Source of the DNA: Bacteroides sp. UBA7333
Lineage (GTDB): Bacteria; Bacteroidota; Bacteroidia; Bacteroidales; Bacteroidaceae
Reading direction: 5' to 3'
Length of the DNA stretch: 64,000 bases
Assembly (NCBI GenBank): GCA_002471195.1
Contig: DKPN01000014.1
Location: forward strand, 1-64,000
Shown here: positions 55,820 to 64,000 of the stretch, piece by piece
Layout: each line of letters opens with the position of its first letter
Numbering within the stretch: position 1 is the stretch's first letter
The notes under the pieces: generated by a model
What the model was told of the DNA's origin: nothing
The model's input: the letters and a program-made list of their open reading frames with translations, nothing else
Databases searched by the model: none
Made by a program: the position numbers and the translations under genes

Positions 55820-57475
55820 TTAGAATAATTTAGACTTGGTGTGGTTAATCGTTACACCATATATTTCAACATCAGGAATCACTGTTTCAACTTGATATTT
55901 ACCTCCTGATTTATAGCATCTCATCAAACCCGATTTAATGTTTGATGTTGTACCTGCTCTAAATCCAAAGTATACAGAATCGTCATCAGGATCGAGTACC
56001 ATTTGGCAGATATCAATATATTCACCCGATGATCCTTCATCATTCGACACTAACTCCTTAACTAGATAATTTTTTATTTTATTCTGCAAGCTACCTTCGG
56101 CAGTCGATTCATTAGGTATTTCGTTTAATGGAACGACATAAAGTCCTGGAGTTGCACCTTCGCGAATTGCAAAATACGCGACTTGGTTTTTTTCATCAAT
56201 CACCAATGATTTTATAAACAAACCACCAGCAGTCATACCCGAAGAAGGCACAGTTGTTTTACCAATATCAGAATCCATAAAGCGGAATGTTCCCACATTA
56301 TTAAATGTTTTTGGCCACCACCAAACACCCTTTGAAGTTTTAGTAAAACAGGCATTTATAGCACCATAGTCATATCCATTTTTGTAATACCCTAGTTTAT
56401 CATTTTGAACGAAATAGCTATATTTATCGCTCGTGGGATCTAACTGAAGATTTCTTGAAGAGAGAGGCAAACGACGGATACCTGTATTTCTATCCGTGAA
56501 ATAAAGCATTTTGCCTTGCTCATCAATATAACCATAGTGAGGGTCATCAAATGCAGCCCCTCCGCTATTAGTCAATACATCCTCTACTTTTTTACCATCT
56601 TTCGAAACAACAAAAATACGTCCATCACCAAGATTGCCATCAATATCATTTACATATCCGATTTGTTTTCCTGCATCGAGAACGAACATAATTGAATCTG
56701 TGAAAAGTAAGTTATATGGATGCATACCCGATTTAACTCCTAGATCGAAAGGAAATACTTTTACATTTTCAGGAATATTTTTAATCAATTTATAAGCTTG
56801 AATGTTACCATCTTTCACTGCATAATAGATGGTTTTCACCTTTTCGGTATAACCTACTGGTACTTTTACTACAGTTTCTTGCAATGCTCTTCCACCGAGT
56901 TTAACGTGTAATACAACAGCCTGTGAGCCCACATTTAAGAATTTAACTTTCCCTGGGTTTTCTTCAGTCGAACTAGTTATCACATTCTTATCTTCATCGA
57001 GTGTGCCTTCAGGAAATACCCATTCATATTCTAATGACAAATTAGCTGGGTTGGGCACTGTTACATCGAAGCCTACAAGCGACTCATTAACTTCGCAAAT
57101 TTCATCATCGGAAGTTAAAACAATGGTAGGAGTTATATCATTGATTAAAACCTGATAACTTTTCATCCCAACATTTTCTAATGATAATGTTACTCTATAA
57201 AGACCGGCAGCCTCGTATTTGTGGGCAGGCGATTCATCATTTACCTTTGGTGTTCCATCACCAAAATCCCAAGTAAAATTACCTTGCATCGACGATGTAT
57301 TAGTGAACTGTATTGTTGAACCAACCAAATAGTCTAGTTTATAATAGTCTCCTTGAACTTCATAATTGAAATTAACCTTTTCGCTAGGCATCTGCTCAAT
57401 ATCAAGTTTATTCTCAATACACGCATTCATTAGTATAGCAAGAATAAATAATAATATATATTTCAAATCTTTCAT
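55820..57475 (-). CDS. PKD-domain surface lipoprotein
   Basis: A 551-residue lipoprotein with lipobox Cys19 (LMNACIEN). A PKD domain lies at about 45-115 with FTWDFGDGTPKVNDE and HKYEAAGLYRVTLS. A second beta-sandwich (about 115-205) and a C-terminal propeller-like region (about 210-551, with repeats such as GYIDEQGKMLYFTDRNTG) follow. No catalytic motif was seen. Its position after SusC, SusD and the small lipoprotein fits a surface glycan-binding protein, the role SusE/SusF play in other PULs. Propellers often bind sugars or proteins, so an outer-membrane binding role is likely. Confidence 0.8.
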   Translation of the reverse strand: MKDLKYILLFILAILMNACIENKLDIEQMPSEKVNFNYEVQGDYYKLDYLVGSTIQFTNTSSMQGNFTWDFGDGTPKVNDESPAHKYEAAGLYRVTLSLENVGMKSYQVLINDITPTIVLTSDDEICEVNESLVGFDVTVPNPANLSLEYEWVFPEGTLDEDKNVITSSTEENPGKVKFLNVGSQAVVLHVKLGGRALQETVVKVPVGYTEKVKTIYYAVKDGNIQAYKLIKNIPENVKVFPFDLGVKSGMHPYNLLFTDSIMFVLDAGKQIGYVNDIDGNLGDGRIFVVSKDGKKVEDVLTNSGGAAFDDPHYGYIDEQGKMLYFTDRNTGIRRLPLSSRNLQLDPTSDKYSYFVQNDKLGYYKNGYDYGAINACFTKTSKGVWWWPKTFNNVGTFRFMDSDIGKTTVPSSGMTAGGLFIKSLVIDEKNQVAYFAIREGATPGLYVVPLNEIPNESTAEGSLQNKIKNYLVKELVSNDEGSSGEYIDICQMVLDPDDDSVYFGFRAGTTSNIKSGLMRCYKSGGKYQVETVIPDVEIYGVTINHTKSKLF

Positions 57476-57483
57476 ATCGCTTT

Positions 57484-58347
57484 TTAGTTTAAAGTTATTT
57501 CCTTTGATTCAGTAACTCCGGTATTCCCTTTCTTATCAATTACTTTAAAAGTAGCATCTAAAGTGTAGTTCTTTTCGTATGCCACTCTATATGCTGCATT
57601 CGCCGAATCATATATCAGGTCTTTAAATTCGATGGCATCATATTTACTCTTGATCGTTGATTTTGCCTCATCCTTAATCCAAAAAACCCACAATTGTGTA
57701 TTGTCATTAAAGATTGAGTCAGTATAACTCTTTAATTCAATATCATCCATCACATTCAATGATAAGAGAAGTTTGCGTAAATCGGCATACTTATCTTTTT
57801 GTTCGATTTCAGTATACAACTCACTACGAAACTCACTCATAAAGTTTTCAGGGAAAAGTGTAGTAAACTTATCTTGATCAAAGTTTGCTACATTCGTCCA
57901 AGTAACAGGTTTTAAAGAGTTACTCGTTGGAAACGATGAGGTTAATACGTAATTTCGTTTACTATTATCCCAAAGGTCTTCACTAAATTCGAAAGTTGCT
58001 TTTCGTTGATTGATATGTACCACTTCGTCGGTTGCCAAGCTCTTCACATAGTTGGTTGTTAGATTGGGGCATGTTACCGACATACTTTTATGTTCAGTTT
58101 CGCTATACCAAATCTCCATTCTATCAATCGGATTTTTTTCGGCACTAAAAAACTGTCCTACAAATTCAACATTATTTCCGGCACCTACCGTTGATGAGGG
58201 TAATTCCCAATATGCACTTGGAGTTTGTTGTCCGGTAGTAACGACATCAGCAATAAAGTCATTCTTCTCGCAAGCGGTAAAAGCAAACAATATGCTTACC
58301 AAATATATCAGTTTATAATTTTTCATATACATACAGATTTTCTTCAT
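57484..58347 (-). CDS. SusE-position surface lipoprotein of unknown fold
   Basis: A 287-residue lipoprotein, lipobox Cys26 in FAFTACEKN. Starts at 58347 or at the second Met (MKNYKLIY) are both possible. The mature part is beta-rich with many acidic residues and no motif I recognise. SAYWELPSSTVGAGNNVEFVG near residue 43 looks like an Ig-type domain. It overlaps neither neighbour, with gaps of 3 bp to SusD and 8 bp to the PKD lipoprotein, so the four genes form a tight operon. By position it is probably a surface glycan-binding protein. Its precise role is not known. Confidence 0.7.
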   Translation of the reverse strand: MKKICMYMKNYKLIYLVSILFAFTACEKNDFIADVVTTGQQTPSAYWELPSSTVGAGNNVEFVGQFFSAEKNPIDRMEIWYSETEHKSMSVTCPNLTTNYVKSLATDEVVHINQRKATFEFSEDLWDNSKRNYVLTSSFPTSNSLKPVTWTNVANFDQDKFTTLFPENFMSEFRSELYTEIEQKDKYADLRKLLLSLNVMDDIELKSYTDSIFNDNTQLWVFWIKDEAKSTIKSKYDAIEFKDLIYDSANAAYRVAYEKNYTLDATFKVIDKKGNTGVTESKEITLN

Positions 58348-58350
58348 TTA

Positions 58351-60009
58351 TTATCGATGTCCACCGTTATTTACAGCCCAAATCATAGGTTTCTTTAACC
58401 AATCGGGGTTTTTGTATGCACCCAGTCTGATTAACTCATCCTTATTATATTTCTCCTCAGCTTCAGGATCATAGTTAATTCTATGAATCCAGACATCTGC
58501 CAATGAGCCATCAGGATTCTTATCAACGCACCAGAAAGGTTCGTACAAATTGTAAGGTCGTTTTAATGCAGGATAAATTATTACACCATCGTATGTAATA
58601 TTATTCTTTGGATTGCTATAATTATAGCGTCGCATATCCGTCCAAATTTCGGGTTGAAGATACATGCACACATATTTTTGGCGCATGATATGTCCAATAT
58701 CAAAACCACTTTCGGGCATATAGGTAGTATTTTTCATGTAGTTGTCGACATAACGTTTAACACAATGGAAGCGTTGAAAGCTTTTATTGGCAGCTTTTAC
58801 CGTCCATTCGCGTGCTCCTGCTTTATCGCCTTTCCAGTATAACGCTTCGGCTTTAATCAACATCAACTCTTCGGTCAACATCAAAGGCACATATCCATCA
58901 TTTTTATTATAAGGATTATAAGTAGTATCGGTAAGACTGATTGGTGTTGTACAATACAAATCGGGGTAATGTGTTTCTTTAGCAGAAGCATCCATGCCGA
59001 TATTACACTCCAGATAACGATATATTTTTCGTCCGTCGGCACCAACACGAGGTTTCATAAAAGCCTGCATACGTGGATCTTTAGCATATCCTTTCGATGG
59101 ATTAGAGCTTGCTTCAACACCCAACATATTGACCATAAAAAATTGAGAAGGAATCGACTTATCCAAGTCGTTAGAACGGCTTTCCCATCCACCAATTTTG
59201 GGTTTAGCCGGCCCCCAAGGACTGTTTGCTTCGGCTACACCACCATCAAACTTATACAATGGTTCTTCCCATTCATCACTCAATGCAGCATCGACAGCTG
59301 CAATAATGGCATCACAACTTTTTGTATTATTATCCCAATTGGGTAATTTACGAAGCAAAATACGCGCTTTCAACCCATAGGTAAATTGTCTCCATTTCTT
59401 TAAATCGCCTGAGAATATACGATCCATCTTCGTTGTGATTTTCAAGTTCGCAGGATTTTCGGTTACACTTGGATCATTGTAAAGAGCCAGTAGTTCATCG
59501 GCCTCTTGAAGCATCCATTCATAAATAGACTCTTGTGTATCGTATGTGATGTGAGCGGTATAAGCTGTTGAACGAGGCATATCACCAAAGGCATCGGTAG
59601 TCAATTGCATTGACATTAAGTTGATGGTTCTACCAATAAGAGGAGCGTTCAAGTAGCCGCGCTCTTCAGAAGTTTTCAACATGCCTCTTAAGTTTGTACC
59701 AATATCAAAGAAATGTCTGCGCCATTGTGGATGACGATTCATCGATAAAAACTCCCATCCACCTTTATATGCAGTCGAATTCACTTGTGCACGTGCACCA
59801 GTAGTAAGTGCTTGGGCCAAATAGATGTTATATTCGGCATGATCGTAATTGGTTTGTGCCGCATAAAAAGTCAATATCGGAAGAATCAAATCAGGAGTAG
59901 CAACAGTGATATTATCAGAGCTCTCATTAATATCAAAATAGTCTTCGCAACTGGTCATCGACAACAGTGCAACCAATAAAAGACAAGGTATATATTTAAA
60001 TCGTTTCAT
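58351..60009 (-). CDS. susD: SusD-like lipoprotein (PUL2, SusD-like_2 type)
   Basis: A 552-residue surface lipoprotein with lipobox Cys21 (SMTSCEDY) that binds glycan fragments for the SusC partner. It belongs to the SusD/RagB clan, SusD-like_2 branch, with the opening YFDINESSDN, LYLAQALTTGARAQ-like N-terminal helices and LMLTEELMLIKAEALYWKGDK near residue 375. PEIWTDMRRYNYSNPK near 450 corresponds to the C-terminal signature of the clan. The stop of SusC is 12 bp upstream, indicating one transcript. It differs strongly from the PUL1 SusD, so the two systems take different substrates. Confidence 0.9.
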   Translation of the reverse strand: MKRFKYIPCLLLVALLSMTSCEDYFDINESSDNITVATPDLILPILTFYAAQTNYDHAEYNIYLAQALTTGARAQVNSTAYKGGWEFLSMNRHPQWRRHFFDIGTNLRGMLKTSEERGYLNAPLIGRTINLMSMQLTTDAFGDMPRSTAYTAHITYDTQESIYEWMLQEADELLALYNDPSVTENPANLKITTKMDRIFSGDLKKWRQFTYGLKARILLRKLPNWDNNTKSCDAIIAAVDAALSDEWEEPLYKFDGGVAEANSPWGPAKPKIGGWESRSNDLDKSIPSQFFMVNMLGVEASSNPSKGYAKDPRMQAFMKPRVGADGRKIYRYLECNIGMDASAKETHYPDLYCTTPISLTDTTYNPYNKNDGYVPLMLTEELMLIKAEALYWKGDKAGAREWTVKAANKSFQRFHCVKRYVDNYMKNTTYMPESGFDIGHIMRQKYVCMYLQPEIWTDMRRYNYSNPKNNITYDGVIIYPALKRPYNLYEPFWCVDKNPDGSLADVWIHRINYDPEAEEKYNKDELIRLGAYKNPDWLKKPMIWAVNNGGHR

Positions 60010-60020
60010 ATTTATTCAAT

Positions 60021-63000
60021 TTAGAAGGTTGCATTGATAGATACATTAAAACTACGTGTACTTGGAATACTGAAGTTGTCGACTCCCATATTTCCGGTTC
60101 CACCTGCAACGCCTGCATTTACTTGAGGGTCGCAACCGGTATACTTAGTAGCTAAGAATAAATTTCTACCAGTCAATGATAAGCGTAGTGCATTAAACAC
60201 TGAGTTTTTCAATAACGAGCTAAAGTCGTAACTTACGGTAACATAGCTCAATCGGAGATAAGAACCATCTTCCAAGAAGTTGGAAGTAATGTTACTAAAA
60301 TTATCAATCAGAGTTTTTTGATCTAACAAGATTGGTTTTTCATTTGGCACATACGATCCGTCAGCTTGTTGCACCATACCTTTTACAACTACCTCTCTGT
60401 TACGATATTTTTCGGTAAACAAACTTTGTCCATTAGAGAAGAGTGAGCGTTGTGTTACATTCAGCACTTTTCCTCCTTTACGTGCATCCAGCAAGAATGA
60501 AACAGATAAATTTTTCCATTGCAACATTGACGTAATACCCATCAAGAACTTAGGTTCACGATCGCCAATATAGTTGCTTTTAGTAGGACTAATCACCGGA
60601 TAACCATTTTCATCGCAAATGATATCTCCATTGGGTGTACGACTATAATCTTTGCCGGTGATAGAAGTCGTCGACATACCTAAATAAGCACTGGTGAATG
60701 CATCACCAAATTGATTTCCTTGCATTTCAGACTGTCCTTCGGGCAAACCTTTTACCTTGCCTCTATTGAAACCAAAGTTTACATTCGCATTCCAAATCCA
60801 ATCTTTGTTTTTCATAATTTCCTGACTGATTTGAAGTTCGACTCCCTTATTTTCGATATTACCTTCGTTGCGAATCGCCAAGATAGTACCTTGTGTAGGC
60901 GATACACGAACATACAAAATTTGATTGTCTACTTTTGTGTTATAATAAGCTACGTCAATCTTAGTTTTTTCGCTAAAAAAGCGCAAGTCTAAACCAATTT
61001 CCCACGAACGCGACATTTCAGGATCTAGATTAACAGCACGGCTCTTAGTTGGGTCGGTAGCAAAACCTTGATCGGGGAAAGCGGGCTTTTGTACATATCT
61101 TTCATCGAAAGCATAAGGTTGTGCATCTTTACCTACTTTGGCCCAGTTACCACGAATCTTACCATACGAAAATACATCGCTCGACAATTTAAACAGTTCG
61201 GTAAAGATTAACCCTCCCGTCACCGATGGATAGAAATAGTGGCGTGTGCTCAATGTTGAAGTAAAATCTTCTCGAGCCGTACCACTGACATAAGCAATGC
61301 CTTTGTAGTCGAATCTTAATTCACCAAAATAGCCCATCATGCGTTTATGACTATGAATTAAAGAGGTGTTACGTCCGATTTCCTGTGCAGTAATATTAGA
61401 TAAATTTTCGAAACCAAATATTTGGAAACCATCACCACCTGTACCTACACTACGGCTTTTGCGCTCTTTAAGTTCGTAGCCACCTAAGAAATGAATATTA
61501 AAATTCTTGGCAATAGTCACATCATAATTTACAATGGCTTGTAAGGTTAGCATTCGCGAACGGCTTTGGCTAAAATCAATCGATCCGAAATATTTCTCAT
61601 CTACATTTCCAGAGTTTTCAAAATCTTCTCTTAAAAATTTAGGTGCTGTAATGCTTTCGCTTTCAGCATGATTTTCGTCCCAACTAAACTTACCTGCTAC
61701 CTCTAATCCTGCAATGGGTTTCCATTGAATATTAGCTCCCAACATATTGCGAGTGGAGTTGCCTTGCCCGCTATCCATGTATCTCGACCACATGGGACTT
61801 GCAGGTAAAGCTATCATTTCATTGTCGGTAAGCCCCTCAGTAGGGAATATCCAATTGGGCATTCCATTATTTTGATACTGTGAAATATCCATATCAATGG
61901 GCCAGTTGTAAACAGAAGAAGGAATAATACCTCCACCACGCGAAACCGTATTGATAACATTGGCAGATAATCCTATTTCTAAGGTTTTTGTCACCTTGTA
62001 AGATCCTTTCAGCATTAAATTCATACGGTTTTGATAGTCATCATATACAATACCATCGGCCATCGAATAAGCCAATGACCCGAAACCGACAAAACGATCG
62101 GTACCACCCGATGCGCTCATATCATATTTTTGGGTAAAACCATGTTGAAAATAAGCATCAATATTATCGAAAGTCTTAGCGCCGTCTTCAATCATCGGGC
62201 CCCAACCATTCACTACATTCGAAGCATTAAACACACCGCGCGAACCGGGCAGATAAGTTTGCTGTACTTTAGGCAAACGCATCGCCGTATTCACTTCGAC
62301 ACTTGCATTGGCATTAACGATCAGTTTGCCCGCCTGCCCTCTTTTGGTTGTAATCAAAATAACACCGTTCGAAGCCTCTTGACCATACAAAGCGGATGCT
62401 GCCGCTCCTTTTAAAACTGTCATTGACTCCACATCCGAAGGGTTGATTTGTGAAGCAATTCCGGCACCCGATACAGGCATACCATCGATAATCAATAAAG
62501 GTTGATTATCCATTACATTATTAATTGAAGAGATTCCTCGGATTAAGATTTGTGAAGAAGCATTGGGCGAACCACCATTAGAGGTGACACTCAAACCCGA
62601 TACTTTACCTTGCAATGCGCTTACCAAGTTCGTATTGGCGCCACCCATTAACTCATCAGAATCTAAACTCTGTACCGCATAATTTAATTTCTTTTTTTGT
62701 GTGGTTACACCCATGGCAGTCACCACCACCTCATCTACCATGATAGAAGATGTTTTCATGGTGACATTAATGGTTGTTCGTCCGTCAACTTTGATATCTT
62801 GTGGTTCCATACCCACATAGGTGAAAACTAAAGTACTATTATTGGGTACTTTAATCGAATATTTCCCGTCGAAATCAGTGATAGATCCTGTTCCGGGATC
62901 GCCTTTTACTGTTACGGAAGCACCTATAACCGGTTCGTTATCATCGGCTGATATAACTTTGCCTGTTACAATTTGTTGAGCACATACCGTAATTGCCCAA

Positions 63001-63035
63001 AGGGAAAAAAGCAGACATAGCAACTGTTTTTTCAT
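60021..63035 (-). CDS. susC: SusC-like TonB-dependent transporter (PUL2)
   Basis: A 1004-residue outer membrane importer, intact. A signal peptide (about 1-19) precedes a carboxypeptidase-regulatory-like domain (about 21-95, VTGKVISADDNEPVIGASV), a TonB-box-like segment (VDEVVVTAMG, about 100-109), a plug domain with NPSDVESMTVLKGAAASALYG, and the barrel, whose C-terminus ends RSFNVSINATF with the terminal Phe expected for assembly by the Bam machinery. It heads the PUL2 operon and has a long structured leader upstream. The cargo is unknown; context suggests amino-sugar or phosphodiester-containing fragments. Confidence 0.95.
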   Translation of the reverse strand: MKKQLLCLLFSLWAITVCAQQIVTGKVISADDNEPVIGASVTVKGDPGTGSITDFDGKYSIKVPNNSTLVFTYVGMEPQDIKVDGRTTINVTMKTSSIMVDEVVVTAMGVTTQKKKLNYAVQSLDSDELMGGANTNLVSALQGKVSGLSVTSNGGSPNASSQILIRGISSINNVMDNQPLLIIDGMPVSGAGIASQINPSDVESMTVLKGAAASALYGQEASNGVILITTKRGQAGKLIVNANASVEVNTAMRLPKVQQTYLPGSRGVFNASNVVNGWGPMIEDGAKTFDNIDAYFQHGFTQKYDMSASGGTDRFVGFGSLAYSMADGIVYDDYQNRMNLMLKGSYKVTKTLEIGLSANVINTVSRGGGIIPSSVYNWPIDMDISQYQNNGMPNWIFPTEGLTDNEMIALPASPMWSRYMDSGQGNSTRNMLGANIQWKPIAGLEVAGKFSWDENHAESESITAPKFLREDFENSGNVDEKYFGSIDFSQSRSRMLTLQAIVNYDVTIAKNFNIHFLGGYELKERKSRSVGTGGDGFQIFGFENLSNITAQEIGRNTSLIHSHKRMMGYFGELRFDYKGIAYVSGTAREDFTSTLSTRHYFYPSVTGGLIFTELFKLSSDVFSYGKIRGNWAKVGKDAQPYAFDERYVQKPAFPDQGFATDPTKSRAVNLDPEMSRSWEIGLDLRFFSEKTKIDVAYYNTKVDNQILYVRVSPTQGTILAIRNEGNIENKGVELQISQEIMKNKDWIWNANVNFGFNRGKVKGLPEGQSEMQGNQFGDAFTSAYLGMSTTSITGKDYSRTPNGDIICDENGYPVISPTKSNYIGDREPKFLMGITSMLQWKNLSVSFLLDARKGGKVLNVTQRSLFSNGQSLFTEKYRNREVVVKGMVQQADGSYVPNEKPILLDQKTLIDNFSNITSNFLEDGSYLRLSYVTVSYDFSSLLKNSVFNALRLSLTGRNLFLATKYTGCDPQVNAGVAGGTGNMGVDNFSIPSTRSFNVSINATF

Positions 63036-63377
63036 AATATAAATCTATTTAATTTTATAGTCTATCAGATTTTAGATCGATTGCCTGTATTTATTTCGTA
63101 AATACAGCAGCCACACAAACATTTGTTTTTGGTTTAAATATACTTATTCTGTTATTTTAACTCAAAAAGGGTCAATTTGCTAAACCGTGAAGAGTGTTGC
63201 CATCACTCAAAACGTTTTTTAAAAATATAAATCAAATTACAGAGAATAGTACTGAACCTTTGTTAAGTACCGGATAAATTAGAAACCATTTTATTACAAA
63301 ATGGCATAAGATCAAGGCAAACATTGAGACAAGTAATTGGGAATCATCAAGCAAATCATGCAGTCTTTGCTTGTCTC
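63036..63377 (-). other. long structured leader of PUL2 susC
   Basis: About 340 nt between the likely start of transcription and the susC ATG, with no gene. Three hairpins stand out: CTGTATTTA (63085-63093) with TAAATACAG (63099-63107); CCATTTT (63286-63292) with AAAATGG (63298-63304); and at the 5' end CAAGCAAA (63348-63355) with TTTGCTTG (63366-63373). The last competes with GAGACAAG (63326-63333) pairing to CTTGTCTC (63370-63377). Confidence 0.5.
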
Positions 63378-63382
63378 TTAAA

Positions 63383-63390
63383 CAAAGATA
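63383..63390 (-). promoter_or_regulatory. -7 element of the PUL2 operon
   Basis: The minus strand reads TATCTTTG. The start of transcription would fall near 63376, where the leader sequence begins GAGACAAGCAAA. No -33 TTTG is seen at 19-21 nt, as for PUL1 susC, which hints at activator or ECF sigma control. Confidence 0.5.
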
Positions 63391-63523
63391 TGTATTTTTT
63401 TATATGTTAGAACTTTTATTTGTTCTTATTTTGTTTTATATACATTTTTTCACGTTATCAATTTATTGCGCATAAAGAGTCGAAACACGATAACTTGAAA
63501 GCAATATCATTAAAACGATTTTA

Positions 63524-63558
63524 ATAATAGCCGCTCATTTTACAATTCACGCTATTAT
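63524..63558 (-). terminator. possible terminator of the edge kinase gene
   Basis: ATAATAGC (63524-63531) pairs with GCTATTAT (63551-63558), loop 19 nt, 15 nt after the stop. The following minus-strand sequence is AT-rich but has no uninterrupted T run, so the call is weak. Confidence 0.35.
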
Positions 63559-63573
63559 GGCAAAATGCAAGGA

Positions 63574-63999
63574 TTAATCTTCAATATTTAGGGAGTGAAA
63601 TTCGACCAACCCATCGATTAACGATTCATTGATAACATCAATCTCTACGCCAAAGCCGCGTCCCACTTGACGCAATAAATCGGAATAAGTATTGGCCACC
63701 GACCCAACAAAGCGGATGGGATAATTTTTATAATCGTATTGACAAATGCTACGAATAAAATAGCTTTTCAAATTGTTGGTTAACAGCGAATAAACATAAT
63801 CATCCTCTATATAATCGGCAAGAAAATAAGAGATGGTTGAGAGAAATCGATTGGGAAATGGCAAATCGTATACCGACTCCATAACATCGTCGGGTGTGAT
63901 GCGGAATTTATCAAAAAAATCGGTAGCGATATATTTGGGTGCCAAACCTTTTAAAACATCCGAAAGAAACATTCGTCCGAGCACAGCTCCACTGCCCTC
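63574..63999 (-). CDS. BadF/BadG-type amino-sugar kinase, C-terminal part (runs off the window)
   Basis: The frame is open to the right edge, so the 5' part of the gene lies outside the window. The visible 142 or so residues start with EGSGAVLGRMFLSD, a pattern I associate with GlcNAc/MurNAc-type kinases of the BadF/BadG/BcrA ATPase family, and include IRFVGSVANTYSDLL, the second nucleotide-binding region. Members phosphorylate N-acetylglucosamine or N-acetylmuramic acid, the latter in peptidoglycan salvage. It is transcribed toward PUL2 but separated from it by 538 bp, so it is probably a separate unit. Its place next to PUL2 supports an amino-sugar substrate. GlcNAc and MurNAc specificity cannot be told apart from this fragment. 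Confidence 0.75.
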   Translation of the reverse strand, partial: EGSGAVLGRMFLSDVLKGLAPKYIATDFFDKFRITPDDVMESVYDLPFPNRFLSTISYFLADYIEDDYVYSLLTNNLKSYFIRSICQYDYKNYPIRFVGSVANTYSDLLRQVGRGFGVEIDVINESLIDGLVEFHSLNIED

Positions 64000-64000
64000 A

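Overview
This window reads as chromosomal DNA of a Bacteroidota species, most likely order Bacteroidales. The evidence is SusC/SusD pairs, a hybrid two-component system, long Bacteroidota-type lipoprotein leaders, AT-rich spacers, and the Bacteroidota -7 promoter element TAnnTTTG (sometimes with TTTG 19-20 nt upstream). Several secreted proteins end in a type IX secretion (T9SS) sorting domain, which points to a T9SS-bearing lineage rather than Bacteroides proper. No tRNA, rRNA, transposase or CRISPR array was recognised.

Layout. (1) 1-2.5 kb: an OmpA-family protein, a small secreted protein of unknown function and a DUF1622-type membrane protein. (2) 2.6-8.3 kb: a surface-glycan block with an FdtA-type sugar ketoisomerase, a FemAB/GNAT-like acyltransferase, an FdtB-type aminotransferase, a GT2 glycosyltransferase on the opposite strand, a Wzx-type flippase and a hexapeptide acyltransferase. 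(3) 8.6-27.5 kb: a polysaccharide utilisation locus (PUL1) with GH92 alpha-mannosidase, GH20 hexosaminidase, GH2 beta-mannosidase, serine-type sulfatase, SusD, a frameshifted SusC and a divergent hybrid two-component regulator. The enzyme set fits N-glycans or related sulfated host glycans. (4) 27.6-33.3 kb: a five-gene MacAB-TolC-type export operon. (5) 33.7-40.3 kb: a ROK sugar kinase, ribosomal protein L19, a 5'-nucleotidase split into two genes in reversed domain order, and a GH3-serine hydrolase fusion. (6) 40.4-63.0 kb: a large one-strand cluster (PUL2) with SusC, SusD, two lipoproteins, a GHL10 (DUF187-type) glycosidase, a DUF4623-like protein, three phosphodiester glycosidase paralogues, a TolB-like protein and an amidase-like zinc hydrolase. 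(7) The right edge holds the C-terminal part of a BadF/BadG-type amino-sugar kinase.

The most interesting system is PUL2. It combines SusCD uptake, three different phosphodiester-alpha-GlcNAcase homologues, a peptidoglycan-amidase-fold protein and a GHL10 enzyme, with T9SS sorting tails on six products. The GH3-serine hydrolase fusion and the BadF/BadG kinase lie on either side. My inference is a cell-surface machine that attacks phosphodiester-linked amino sugars and peptide-linked glycans, such as bacterial wall polymers. The substrate is not proven by the sequence.

A second unexpected signal is a set of four intergenic places (1338-1403, 8333-8418, 34919-34996, 48849-48941). Each has a short hairpin followed by degenerate copies spaced about 22-23 nt apart. 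The primary sequences differ between sites but the architecture is shared.
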